Source: Curtobacterium sp. MCLR17_032
Lineage (GTDB): Bacteria; Actinomycetota; Actinomycetes; Actinomycetales; Microbacteriaceae
Direction of reading: 5' to 3'
DNA: 64,000 nucleotides
Assembly: GCF_003234795.2 (NCBI RefSeq)
Contig: NZ_CP126268.1
Span: 1,240,001-1,304,000, forward strand
Position numbers and translations under genes: made by a program. The stretch's first letter is position 1, and each line of letters starts with the position of its first letter. This document shows, piece by piece, positions 10,736 to 19,413 of the stretch. Below the pieces are notes generated by a model. It was not told the DNA's origin and did not search any database. It saw only the letters and a program-made list of their open reading frames with translations.

Positions 10736-12877
10736 TCAGGCGACGGTGGCTAGGGCGAACGGCAACACGGCCGAGGCTCCGGCTCGTCGGAGTTCCCGTC
10801 CCGCCACCGTCATGGTCCACCGGCTGTCGACCAGGTCGTCGACGAGCAGGACCGGCCCCTCGTGCACCTGCAGTGCGGCCGCGAGTTCCGGTCCGACGAC
10901 GAAGGTGTCCCAGACGCCCGACAGCCGGTAGGCGCTGTTCGTCGCACCGTCGCCACGCGGTGTCCCACCGTCGCGGTCGAGGGTGCCGAGGTGCTGCAGC
11001 CGCCCGATCGAGGACAGCGCCTGGGCGAGCGACGCGACGAGCTGCGGCCGGGAGCGCGAGGACATCGCGACGACCCCGGTCGGCCGGGTCTCCCACGGCC
11101 AGTCCTTGAGCGCGCGGACGCAGCCGTCGACGAGTTCGCGGGACACCGGTGCGTCCGGGGTGGCGTTCGCGAACAGAGCGCGGAGCGGCCCACCCCAGCC
11201 GAGGTCGGTCAGTCGGGCGACGGCACGACCCGGGGCGACGAGTTCGCCGGCCGGGATCTTGCCCTTCACCGCGACGCCGAGCGACGCCATGCCCGAGGGC
11301 CACTGCGCACGCGGGGCGATCTCGACGCCGACCTGGTCGAGGGCGTTCGCGGCCCCCGTGCGGTCGGCGTCCGAGACGTCCGTCGGGTACCAGGCACCGG
11401 CGCAGTTGTCGCACCGCCCGCAGGGTTCGGCGGTCGGGTCGTCGAGGTCCTGCTGGAGCAACTGCATCCGGCACGCACTGGTCGACTCGTAGGTGAGCAT
11501 CGACGCGGCCTCGGCAGCGCGGGCAGCGGCGACCCGCTCGTAGCGTGCGGCGTCGTACTCCCATGGTCGACCGGTCGCGACCCAGCCGCCACCGACCCGA
11601 CGCACGGCGCCGTCGACGTCGAGCACCTTGAGGAGCAGTTCCAACGTCGACCGCTTGATGTCGACGAGCCCTTCGAGCGCGACGGTCGACATGGCGCTGT
11701 CGGTGGAGAGCGCTCCGAGCACGGCGGAGGCGCGGGACTCGGTCGGCATCGACGCGCTGGCGAAGTACTGCCAGATCTCCTGGTCCTCACGCCCCGGCAG
11801 CAGCAGCACGTCGGCGTTGTCGGTGGCACGCCCGGCACGACCGATCTGCTGGTAGTACGCGACGGGGGAGGACGGCGCGCCGATGTGGACGACGAAGCCA
11901 AGGTCGGGCTTGTCGAACCCCATGCCCAGCGCACTGGTCGCCACGAGCGCCTTCAGCTCGTTGTTCTTCAGCTGCCCTTCGAGCTGCTCGCGTTCGTCGT
12001 TGTCGGTCCGGCCGGTGTAGGCGCGGACGGCGTACCCGGATTCGCGGAGGAGCCGGGCGATGTCCTCGGCCGCCGAGACGGTGAGCGTGTAGATGATGCC
12101 GCTACCGGGCAGGTCGCCGAGGTGGGCGAGCAGCCAGCCGAGACGGGCGCGGGCGTCGGGCAGCGTCAGCACCCCGAGCCGCAGCGAGGCGCGGGCGAGC
12201 GAGCCGCGGATGGTGAACACCGGGTCCTCGGGCCCGGCGGTCAGCTGTTCGGCCACGTCCTCGACCACGCGCTCGTTCGCGGTGGCCGTGGTCGCGAGGA
12301 CGGGCACGCCGTGCGGCAGGGACCGGATGAGCTCGGCGAGACGTCGGTAGTCCGGCCGGAAGTCGTGGCCCCAGTCGGAGATGCAGTGGGCTTCGTCGAC
12401 GACGAGCATGCCCATCCGTCCGATCAGCGCCGGTAGCTGTTCGTCGCGGAACTTCGGGTTGTTCAGCCGCTCGGGGGAGACCAGCAGCACGTCGACCTCG
12501 TCACGGGCGAGGGCCGCCTGGGTCTCGGTCCACTCGTGGGCGTTCGCGGAGTTGATCGACACCGCTCGGACCCCGGCCCGGGCCGCGGCGGCGACCTGGT
12601 CGCGCATCAGGGCGAGCAGCGGCGACACCAGGACGGTCGGCCCACCGCCCCGACGACGGAGCAGCAGGGTGGCGAGGAAGTACACGGCGGACTTGCCCCA
12701 CCCGGTGCGCTGCACGACGAGCGCCCGCTGCCGGTGCTCGACCAGTGCGGAGATGGCTTCGAGCTGCCCGGGGTGGAAGACCGCGTCGACCCGACCCGTC
12801 AGCGCCTGCAGGGCCTCCTGCGCCTCGGCCGCGACGGCAGCGGACGGCGGGACGGGGGAGGCAGCAGGTGAACTCAT
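10736..12877 (-). CDS. recQ: RecQ-family ATP-dependent DNA helicase with PRTase-like C-terminus
   Basis: 713 aa. Helicase core: motif 0 FHPGQLEAI, Walker A RTGWGKSAVYF (residues 57-67), DEAHCISDWGHDFRPDYRRL (from 161), and motif VI YYQQIGRAGRA. A cysteine cluster (CRMQLL...CGRCDNC) is the RecQ zinc-binding site. There is no HRDC domain; instead the last 40 residues, with VLLVDDLVDSRWTM, read like the PRPP-binding loop of a phosphoribosyltransferase fold. RecQ helicases with such a tail occur in actinobacteria; what the tail does is unknown. Likely role: DNA repair or recombination. Confidence 0.88.
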   Translation of the reverse strand: MSSPAASPVPPSAAVAAEAQEALQALTGRVDAVFHPGQLEAISALVEHRQRALVVQRTGWGKSAVYFLATLLLRRRGGGPTVLVSPLLALMRDQVAAAARAGVRAVSINSANAHEWTETQAALARDEVDVLLVSPERLNNPKFRDEQLPALIGRMGMLVVDEAHCISDWGHDFRPDYRRLAELIRSLPHGVPVLATTATANERVVEDVAEQLTAGPEDPVFTIRGSLARASLRLGVLTLPDARARLGWLLAHLGDLPGSGIIYTLTVSAAEDIARLLRESGYAVRAYTGRTDNDEREQLEGQLKNNELKALVATSALGMGFDKPDLGFVVHIGAPSSPVAYYQQIGRAGRATDNADVLLLPGREDQEIWQYFASASMPTESRASAVLGALSTDSAMSTVALEGLVDIKRSTLELLLKVLDVDGAVRRVGGGWVATGRPWEYDAARYERVAAARAAEAASMLTYESTSACRMQLLQQDLDDPTAEPCGRCDNCAGAWYPTDVSDADRTGAANALDQVGVEIAPRAQWPSGMASLGVAVKGKIPAGELVAPGRAVARLTDLGWGGPLRALFANATPDAPVSRELVDGCVRALKDWPWETRPTGVVAMSSRSRPQLVASLAQALSSIGRLQHLGTLDRDGGTPRGDGATNSAYRLSGVWDTFVVGPELAAALQVHEGPVLLVDDLVDSRWTMTVAGRELRRAGASAVLPFALATVA

Positions 12878-12948
12878 GGCCCCATGCTGTCAGGACCGAC
12901 CGACGAACCCGGCCACGGGCCTCCCTGCTGTGGAGAACCCGCGCCCGC

Positions 12949-14424
12949 TCACTGGTAGGTGACCAGCGACGGCGTCGGCTGCACCTGGGACATGGTCTGC
13001 TCCGGCGTGAGCATCGGCGTGTCCTCGTCGTAGAAGTTCTTCCAACCCCAGTGCAGTCCGTCCGGGCCGCCGGCGTGCAGCGCCTTCCACGTCGCCTGCT
13101 TGTCCGGCTGCGACCCCTGCCCGTCGACGTGCACGAGCAGGTCGAGCTCCGGGTGGGACGCCAGCGAACCGCGATCGGACACCATCGAGGACCGGAACTG
13201 GTGCAGGACGAGTGCCTTCGGCGGCAGCCCCTCGCGTCGGACGAGCCCGGCGAGCCACTTCGACACGCCGTTCACCTCTGCGGCGCTGACCGTGCCGATC
13301 TGCTTGAGCGGAACCTGGTCCGGGCCGAGTCGCCACTCCGGGTCGAGCGCCAGCCACACGTCCGGACGCTGCAGCAGCGACTCGTACCGCTTCGCCTGCG
13401 ACAGGAAGTCGATGCGTCCGGGCTGCAGGTCGATGATCGTCGGCATGCCGGCCCGGTGCGCGGCATCGACGTACGGCTCGAGGGTCGAAACCGGGAGCTC
13501 GCGCGAGTAGTCGCCGTCGTCCCCGGCCTCGCCCGCCGCGACCGTCGCGATCACCTCGAACGCGGGCGTCACCGGCACGTCCGACAGCCCGCGGTACTCC
13601 GCCGCGAGTTTCCGGGCCCGCTCGACACTCGCGGCCGGGTTCTGCTCGCCGAGGACGCCGAGCACCGGAGCCCCGGGCGCGCCGTACAGGGCCGTGTACC
13701 GGTGTCCGTCGAACGGCCGCTGCCCACCCGAGCCGATCCGGTACCCCGTCTGTGCCGCCCGCACCACCCACTCCGGGTCCCCGAGGTCCGCGAAGGACGC
13801 CCCGAGCAGCAGCGTCGGATGGCCCGCAGCCCGGTGCATCGCCCGGACGACCGACCCCGATGCAGCCGGGTCCGACACGCCCGAGGGCATCTCCACCAGC
13901 TGAGCGCCGGCAGCCCGGGCGGTCGCCACCGCGGCAGCGTCGGCCGACCGATCCGCGACGAGCACGGTCTGCCGGGAGGCCCGCCCCGCCTCCGCCCGCT
14001 GGCCCGCCTCCGGTGCGTCCCGCTCCGGCGCCTTCGTGTCGAGGGTCACGCTCCCGACCGCCTGGTACCAGGACGCGCCGAGCCGATCGAGCTCACCGGT
14101 CACGGCCTTCGTCGACGCCGTCGAGCCGGAGTCGACGAGCAAGGCCGGCACGTGCGCGCGGACCGCGGCGCTCGCCGCCTTCCGCACGGCGTCGGCATCC
14201 CCGGCCGGTGCGACGACGGCACCGGGAGCGGACCGGAACAGGGCGCGACTCGCCCGGACCGACCGCTCTGCGGCCGACTCCTGCGCCACCATCGTCACGG
14301 CGTCCGACGCAGCGCGGGCCAGCGTCGGGCGCGGGGCCGGCGTGGCACCCGAACAGGCGGCCACCCCGAGCACGAGACCGGCCACAGCGAGTGCGAGCAG
14401 GGAACGGGCAAGACGAGAACGCAT
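12949..14424 (-). CDS. Secreted lipoprotein, unknown function
   Basis: 491 aa. The N-terminal signal ends in a lipobox (LGVAAC, Cys24), so it should be lipid-anchored outside the membrane. The middle has alternating Ala-rich alpha/beta segments (PALLVDSGSTASTKAV, QTVLVADRSADAA) that resemble cell-wall-binding repeat modules. The C-terminal half (PTIIDLQPGRIDFLSQAKRY, WLALDPEWRLG, ALVLHQFRSSMV) looks like a TIM-barrel hydrolase. I cannot name the substrate. Single gene, divergent from the next. Confidence 0.65.
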   Translation of the reverse strand: MRSRLARSLLALAVAGLVLGVAACSGATPAPRPTLARAASDAVTMVAQESAAERSVRASRALFRSAPGAVVAPAGDADAVRKAASAAVRAHVPALLVDSGSTASTKAVTGELDRLGASWYQAVGSVTLDTKAPERDAPEAGQRAEAGRASRQTVLVADRSADAAAVATARAAGAQLVEMPSGVSDPAASGSVVRAMHRAAGHPTLLLGASFADLGDPEWVVRAAQTGYRIGSGGQRPFDGHRYTALYGAPGAPVLGVLGEQNPAASVERARKLAAEYRGLSDVPVTPAFEVIATVAAGEAGDDGDYSRELPVSTLEPYVDAAHRAGMPTIIDLQPGRIDFLSQAKRYESLLQRPDVWLALDPEWRLGPDQVPLKQIGTVSAAEVNGVSKWLAGLVRREGLPPKALVLHQFRSSMVSDRGSLASHPELDLLVHVDGQGSQPDKQATWKALHAGGPDGLHWGWKNFYDEDTPMLTPEQTMSQVQPTPSLVTYQ

Positions 14425-14494
14425 CGGCCCACCCTAGGAGCCGAGCGGTCGTCACCCTGAGAACCGCATCCGTGCCGGCTCGTAGAACGGGAGC

Positions 14495-15331
14495 ATGCAC
14501 CGACAGGCCGACGACCGACCGCTCATCGGGCCGGTGGCGGCTCCCGACCTGCACTGCATGACCCTCAACCTGCGCCGGAGCGTGCCCCGACCCGCCGGGC
14601 ACCCGGACTCGTGGGAGCACCGCCGGGACGCCGTCGTCGCGCTCGTCGCCTCCGAAACGCCCACCGTCCTCGCCGTCCAGGAGGCCCTCCGCCCCCAGGC
14701 GATCGACCTCGCCACCGGCATCGGGTCGCGCTGGGAAGCCCTGTTGCTCGGACGCGATCGGTACGGCGACGGCGAGGCCGTCGGGCTCCTGGTCGACACC
14801 GAGCGCTGCTCCGTCGTCGAGCGCCGGTCCTGGGCGATGTCCCGCACACCGCTCCGCCCCGGCTCCCGCTCGTGGGCGACCGCGTTCCCCCGGCATGCCG
14901 TCGGCGCCGTCCTCGACGACCACGCCACCGGTCGTCGCTTCCTCGCACTCGCCACCCACCTCGACGTCGTATCGCCCTGGGCACGCCTCCGCTCGGCGCA
15001 GCTGCTCGGCCGGATCATCGCCCAGTCCGGCCTCCCCGCCGTCGTGATGGCGGACTGGAACGCGCCCGCCGGGTCGGCGCCCTGGCGCGCACTGGCGGAG
15101 GCGGGCGTCCCCGACACCTGGGGGCGGGCCTCCCGGCACGAGACGGCGGAACTCGGCACGTACGCCGCCTACCGGGAGCCGCGTGCCGACAAGCCGCGCA
15201 TCGACGGCGTGCTCGCCACCGAGGACGCCGTCGTGTCCCGCGTCGCCGTCTCCACCCGGCGACCCGGGGGAGTGTGGCCGTCCGACCACCTCGCCGTGCA
15301 CGCCGTGCTGTCTTTCGGGACCACCGCGTGA
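14495..15331 (+). CDS. Endonuclease/exonuclease/phosphatase (EEP) family protein
   Basis: 278 aa with the EEP superfamily motifs: CMTLNLRR at the start, VLAVQEAL (metal-binding Glu), LATHLDVVS, VVMADWNAP (catalytic Asp/Asn), RIDGVLAT, and the terminal SDHLAVHAVL (catalytic Asp-His). It may hydrolyse a phosphodiester in DNA, RNA, lipid or a sugar phosphate; the sequence does not decide. It overlaps the next gene by 4 nt (GTGA), so the two are probably co-translated. Confidence 0.8.
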   Translation: MHRQADDRPLIGPVAAPDLHCMTLNLRRSVPRPAGHPDSWEHRRDAVVALVASETPTVLAVQEALRPQAIDLATGIGSRWEALLLGRDRYGDGEAVGLLVDTERCSVVERRSWAMSRTPLRPGSRSWATAFPRHAVGAVLDDHATGRRFLALATHLDVVSPWARLRSAQLLGRIIAQSGLPAVVMADWNAPAGSAPWRALAEAGVPDTWGRASRHETAELGTYAAYREPRADKPRIDGVLATEDAVVSRVAVSTRRPGGVWPSDHLAVHAVLSFGTTA

Positions 15332-15930
15332 TCGCGACCCTGGGGACGACGTTCCTGCGTCGGCCGCACGGTGCCGTCTGGGCTGCCGACGTGCTGCGGG
15401 TCCTGACGCTCGTCAGCGTGCCCGTCGCCACGGCCGTGTGGGGCGGGGTGGCGTTCGCCGTGATGTCGCTCGCGCTGCTCGGCGCCGTCGTCCCGCGCAT
15501 GCTCGGGCTTCGACCGACGTTCGACACGGCCGTCGTGCTGCTCTGCCTGGTCGCCGCGTGGAGCAGTGCGCTCGACTGGTACACGACCGTGTTCCTCTGG
15601 GACAAGGTCGTCCACGTCATCCTGGTCGGACTGCTCGCGGCGCTGCTCGTCGTGATCGCCTCGGACCTCGGCGTCCTCGCGTCGGCCCCACGTGCCGGCG
15701 TGCTGCTCTCCGCCCTCGTCGCGCTCGCCGCCGGGATGGCGGTCGGGTCGGTGTGGGAGATCGGCGAGTGGCTCGGGCACAATTTCGTCGACGACACGAT
15801 CGTCGTCGGGTACGACGACACGATCGGGGACCTGGCAGCGGACGGGCTCGGGGCGCTGCTCGCCGGGTTCGCGCTGCCGTGGCTGTCGCGGGAGCGGCGG
15901 GTCGTCCAGCCGATGCACCTGCGGGGGTGA
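15328..15930 (+). CDS. Integral membrane protein (YjdF/DUF2238-like)
   Basis: 200 aa from a GTG that overlaps the EEP stop by 4 nt. Five or six hydrophobic helices; the loop GSVWEIGEWLGHNFVDDT and DDTIGDLAADGLGALLAGF resemble the WE-E and D-x-x-D motifs of the YjdF/DUF2238 membrane family. Function unknown. A short GC-rich stretch separates it from tRNA-Pro. Confidence 0.65.
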   Translation: MIATLGTTFLRRPHGAVWAADVLRVLTLVSVPVATAVWGGVAFAVMSLALLGAVVPRMLGLRPTFDTAVVLLCLVAAWSSALDWYTTVFLWDKVVHVILVGLLAALLVVIASDLGVLASAPRAGVLLSALVALAAGMAVGSVWEIGEWLGHNFVDDTIVVGYDDTIGDLAADGLGALLAGFALPWLSRERRVVQPMHLRG

Positions 15931-16068
15931 CGCGCCCGAGTCCGGTCCCGTGGCGCGGTGGGGCTCGCGCTTCCGCTATGCTTGACGGGCTGCTCCACGC
16001 TCGGTCGGGTGTGGGGCGGGGCTCGCGGTCTCCCTCGTGGAGACGGAGTCTGGGTCCTCAGGGGCTCG

Positions 16069-16141
<73 letters not shown>

Positions 16142-16142
<1 letters not shown>

Positions 16143-16147
16143 CCGAA
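16142..16147 (+). repeat. Left copy of the 6-bp direct repeat (ACCGAA) flanking the element
   Basis: ACCGAA directly abuts the left 17-bp terminal repeat; the identical hexamer abuts the right terminal repeat at 48767-48772. It is either a target duplication or the crossover spacer of a tyrosine-recombinase site. Confidence 0.75.
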
Positions 16148-16164
16148 GGGGTGTCTTAAGAACC
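16148..16164 (+). repeat. Left terminal inverted repeat (17 bp) of the element
   Basis: GGGGTGTCTTAAGAACC, perfect inverted match to 48750-48766. A partial direct copy, GTCTTAAGAACC, follows at once at 16165-16176, which suggests a pair of recombinase-binding sites at this end only. Confidence 0.8.
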
Positions 16165-16176
16165 GTCTTAAGAACC

Positions 16177-16230
16177 CAACAACGAAGAGAGGCCCGCAGC
16201 CATAAGGCTGCGGGCCTCTCTTCGTTGTTG
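16177..16230 (-). terminator. Strong hairpin terminator of the recombination operon
   Basis: A 25-bp perfect stem (arms 16177-16201 and 16206-16230) with the loop ATAA, just after the stop of the DDE-type gene read on the minus strand. It also separates tRNA-Pro transcription from the element. Confidence 0.75.
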
Positions 16231-16243
16231 TGGGTCTCCGGGC

Positions 16244-18328
16244 TCAGGCGGGCCTGGTTGCCGCCTTCGCTCGCTTCGACCGACTGGTCTTCGTGGCGGC
16301 TGCTCTCTCGGCGGCGACCTTCGCCGCCTTCTCCCGTCGAGCCTTGGCGCGCGCCTGGCGGACCTCGAGGTCCGGAACTCCACCCGGGAGAGTGCCTGTG
16401 TACTCGTTGAAGAACTTACGGTCTCTGCGCCGCTGGATCGGCGGTTTGCGAGGGGGACGGTTCTCGGCTGCTCGGCGGTCTTCGATCTCCTTTGCCTTGA
16501 GGAAGTCGCAGATCTGCTTGATGTTGAGCGCGACGAGCAGGAACGTCAGGAAGACGTAGCCGGATGCGAAGCCGCGAGACTGTCTGTTCAGGTGGTCGTG
16601 CAGAGACCCGTACTTCGGAGCCTTGAGCATCGAATTTCCGTTCTCGATGAGGTTGCGCGCGTAGCCGTGGAAGTCGGTCCACTCGCGGGACTTGTACCGC
16701 AGGGCTTGGGTGAGCGGCGGCAGGTGCTCCTTCGGGAACTTGACGGAGTCCTGACAGCAGATGAGGGGAAGGTCGTCGCCGACCGGGTAACCGGGTTCGC
16801 TTGGGTCCACCTCGTCCATCGTCAGCAGCTTTGCTTCGGATACCCGTGCTCGGGTCTTCTTGAGCGGGCACTTGATACGAGGGCTGTCGCCGGATGCGGG
16901 GCACATCATGGTGATGCTGCCGTCGGCGTTGGGACGTGACTTCGGTCGCACCTCCCACTTTTCCCGCTCGTCGACGCGCGCACGGTAGGTGACTTCATCG
17001 ATCTCGCCGTCCTTGACGTGCTTACTGGCCATCTGGAGCGACATGAGCATCGCTGGGCAGTAGGCAGCGCTTTCGATGAAGATCGCTCCGGCATACCCGC
17101 CTCGGGGACCGAGGCGGTCGTCACGCCATTCGGTGCTGGCCTCCCAGCCGAGCTTCCGGACCGGGTCGTAAAGCCGCTCTGGCTTTGCATTGGCGAAGTA
17201 CTCCATGTCGGCGTCCGCGATGCCAGGCAGGTGTCCGGCGCGGACGATCTGCTCGAGGACGAACGCGGCGGCTTCGACGTTGCCGCTGCCCGGGATGCTC
17301 AAGGTAGCGCCGAGGATGAGCTGTGGAGCCTTGCATCGGTCGTCCGTCTTGAGGAACACGCGGCGTGCGATCGTGGCGTTCCACCCCCAGAGGTAGTCCT
17401 CCTCAGTCTCGTACTGCGCCATCTGACCCGGGGGAGCGTCGATGCGCTTCGACGTCTCGGTGACCTTCCATGCCGCGAAGGGGGACACCGGGCCCGAGCG
17501 TGGCTTACCGGCGGCTGCCAGTACACGGTCCTTCTCGATGCGCTTGGCGATCTTGTCCTTGTTGTGCGACATGCCCGTGGTCAAGGGAGCACTCATGTGC
17601 GTGCCGTCGAAGCTGACGTCGACCTCCTTGCGCTCGGGCGCGTTGCGGATGGCGCGCGGCTGGAGGTAGAACGACATGGTGAGGAATCGAGTCATGAACT
17701 CGGCAAGGCGCGCCTTGCCGATGGCTTCCCGCTCCTCATCGAGGTTCTCCATGGTTGCGGCGTTCTCCTCGACTGTCTTCGCCGTGTAGCGGTCTTCTCC
17801 GAGGTGAGGGTCGACGATTGAGATGAAGCGGCGGTGGGCGTTGCCGACGTTTTGCTGCCAGTTCTCGACCTTCATGAGCGACTTCTTGCTGTTCGGCTTG
17901 GGCAGGCCGAGCTCTTCGCGGGCTCCGTCGGTGAGCATGCCGTAGAAGACAGACCCGATTTGGAGGATGAGTTGCGGCTGACCCGCAGTGGTCACGAGCA
18001 TCCACCCGATGAGCAGGTTCTCGACGGAGATGAGTGCGGGAGCGCCTCCGTTCGACTGCCGGAAGCCCTCTTCATGGCGCCAGATGGCGTAGGCGTCCAT
18101 GACCCCGGTGGCCCTGAGGCGCGCCTTGGCGAGCTTGACGGTCTTCCGGTTGAAGACGGAGAAGCCGGAGCGGGTGTCTGCGATCTCGTTGTCGCGGAGG
18201 CGGATCTTCGAGAACGCTTTTTCCTTCGCGATGTCGTAGACCGAGCTTTCCTGCACCGACGCGCTCTTGCGTCCGTCCGTCTCGAAGAACCGCATCGCCT
18301 CGCCGTTGCTGATGCCGTGGCCGCTCAT
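16244..18328 (-). CDS. Large DDE-transposase-like protein, third gene of the recombination module
   Basis: 694 aa. It looks like a DDE recombinase of a type frequent in actinobacterial mobile elements: VDVSFDGTHMSAP (first Asp near 241), GIADADMEYF (second Asp, 373 or 375), GGYAGAIFIESAAYCPAM, a Cys pair region MMCPASGDSP, and ARNLIENGNSMLK (Glu near 563) followed by a helical segment and a Lys/Arg-rich tail. The triad assignment is mine, by eye. Its ATG overlaps the stop of the preceding recombinase gene by 4 nt (ATGA), so translation is coupled. Role: probably DNA cutting or joining for the element. Confidence 0.7.
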   Translation of the reverse strand: MSGHGISNGEAMRFFETDGRKSASVQESSVYDIAKEKAFSKIRLRDNEIADTRSGFSVFNRKTVKLAKARLRATGVMDAYAIWRHEEGFRQSNGGAPALISVENLLIGWMLVTTAGQPQLILQIGSVFYGMLTDGAREELGLPKPNSKKSLMKVENWQQNVGNAHRRFISIVDPHLGEDRYTAKTVEENAATMENLDEEREAIGKARLAEFMTRFLTMSFYLQPRAIRNAPERKEVDVSFDGTHMSAPLTTGMSHNKDKIAKRIEKDRVLAAAGKPRSGPVSPFAAWKVTETSKRIDAPPGQMAQYETEEDYLWGWNATIARRVFLKTDDRCKAPQLILGATLSIPGSGNVEAAAFVLEQIVRAGHLPGIADADMEYFANAKPERLYDPVRKLGWEASTEWRDDRLGPRGGYAGAIFIESAAYCPAMLMSLQMASKHVKDGEIDEVTYRARVDEREKWEVRPKSRPNADGSITMMCPASGDSPRIKCPLKKTRARVSEAKLLTMDEVDPSEPGYPVGDDLPLICCQDSVKFPKEHLPPLTQALRYKSREWTDFHGYARNLIENGNSMLKAPKYGSLHDHLNRQSRGFASGYVFLTFLLVALNIKQICDFLKAKEIEDRRAAENRPPRKPPIQRRRDRKFFNEYTGTLPGGVPDLEVRQARAKARREKAAKVAAERAAATKTSRSKRAKAATRPA

Positions 18329-19314
18329 CGGGTGGCTCCCGCGACGCCCGTGATGGTGTCGAGGTAGTCGTTGATGTTCGTCGAGGAGGCGTGAGCGTAG
18401 TAGTCGGTGACGGAGGCGAGTGCGGTGAAGCCGGCGACTTCTGCGATGACGTCGAGCGGAACGTTTGCGTTCAGGAGGCTGACGATCCATCCGGAGCGGA
18501 GACGCGTCGGGGTCAGCCGAACTGGTCCCGGGTGCGCGCTGATGAACGACTGGATCGGACGCGGTGCGTACTCCTCGAACTCGTAGCCGTGGAAGAGGAG
18601 GTCCTCGTCAGTAGTGAGCGCCTGGCCGAGCGTGCGGATCCACTTCGCGCTCACCGGGACGCTGCGCTCAGAAGCGCCGCGCACGGTGACCCAACGCCGG
18701 TCGCCGTCGACGACGATGTCGCTAGTGCGCACAGCGATGATCTCGGCCGGGGTGAGCCCGGCCCCGGCACCGAGCGCGAGGAGGGCCGCGCCGTTGCGTC
18801 GCGCCTGCGCGGTGGATAGGGCGATCTGCCACGAGTGCAGCTGGGCCATCTCTGCGCTTGTGTAGGGCGCCAAACGCTGTGATGGGGGCGGGGCCAGGCG
18901 GCTGGTGCGTTCTCCGGTGAGGCGGGTGGTAACCGCGCCGAGGTGTCGAGTGATGTCGAAGCGGTACACGTCGGAGTGGCTCTGAAGGACAGTGTTGACG
19001 TAGAGCGAGATGGTCGAGTCGCGGAAGACGCGCTCGGCGGTGAGGTCGCAGCCGGTGTGCATCCAACGCCACGACACCAACCCCGCCACCATGGAGAGCA
19101 GCCGGCGTGTGTTCGAGTACGAGGTCGGCGCCATGGCGCGGACGACCTCGCGGACGAGCGGCCCCGTGGTTGCGTAAGCGGCGCGGTTGATGATGGGCAC
19201 GTAGTTCTCGATGGCGTCGTCGATCTTCTTCGCCGTGGACGAGTTGATCGGGCGGGCGTGCGGCTTCGGTCGAGAAGAGCGCGAAGTCGGGGTTTCGGTC
19301 GTGTTCTTGATCAC
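18325..19314 (-). CDS. Tyrosine-recombinase-like protein with degenerate catalytic residues (second of module)
   Basis: 329 aa. C-terminal half has the tyrosine-recombinase layout: GAGLTPAEIIAVRTSDI (box I), TRLRSGWIVSLLNANVPLDV (box II), AGFTALASVTDYYAH with a candidate Tyr. The conserved box I Arg (GLR) is replaced by Thr, the HxLR His by Thr and the LGH His by Phe; the box II Arg and the Tyr remain. The N-terminal half is the DNA-binding core domain type. It may bind the ends rather than cut, or belong to a family with altered residues. Confidence 0.75.
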   Translation of the reverse strand: MIKNTTETPTSRSSRPKPHARPINSSTAKKIDDAIENYVPIINRAAYATTGPLVREVVRAMAPTSYSNTRRLLSMVAGLVSWRWMHTGCDLTAERVFRDSTISLYVNTVLQSHSDVYRFDITRHLGAVTTRLTGERTSRLAPPPSQRLAPYTSAEMAQLHSWQIALSTAQARRNGAALLALGAGAGLTPAEIIAVRTSDIVVDGDRRWVTVRGASERSVPVSAKWIRTLGQALTTDEDLLFHGYEFEEYAPRPIQSFISAHPGPVRLTPTRLRSGWIVSLLNANVPLDVIAEVAGFTALASVTDYYAHASSTNINDYLDTITGVAGATR

Positions 19315-19413
19315 GAGGGGCCCTATGCGGGCCGGTTCGGACCAGCTGGGACCTTCGGAAGTCGGCCCACCGGAGCGGCCCGAGCTGGGCCCACTCGGAA
19401 GGGCACTGTTGCG

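Noticed and set aside
12745..14460. 571-residue open frame on the plus strand opposite the lipoprotein gene
   Set aside because: Random Arg-rich composition; the minus-strand lipoprotein has a signal and lipobox.
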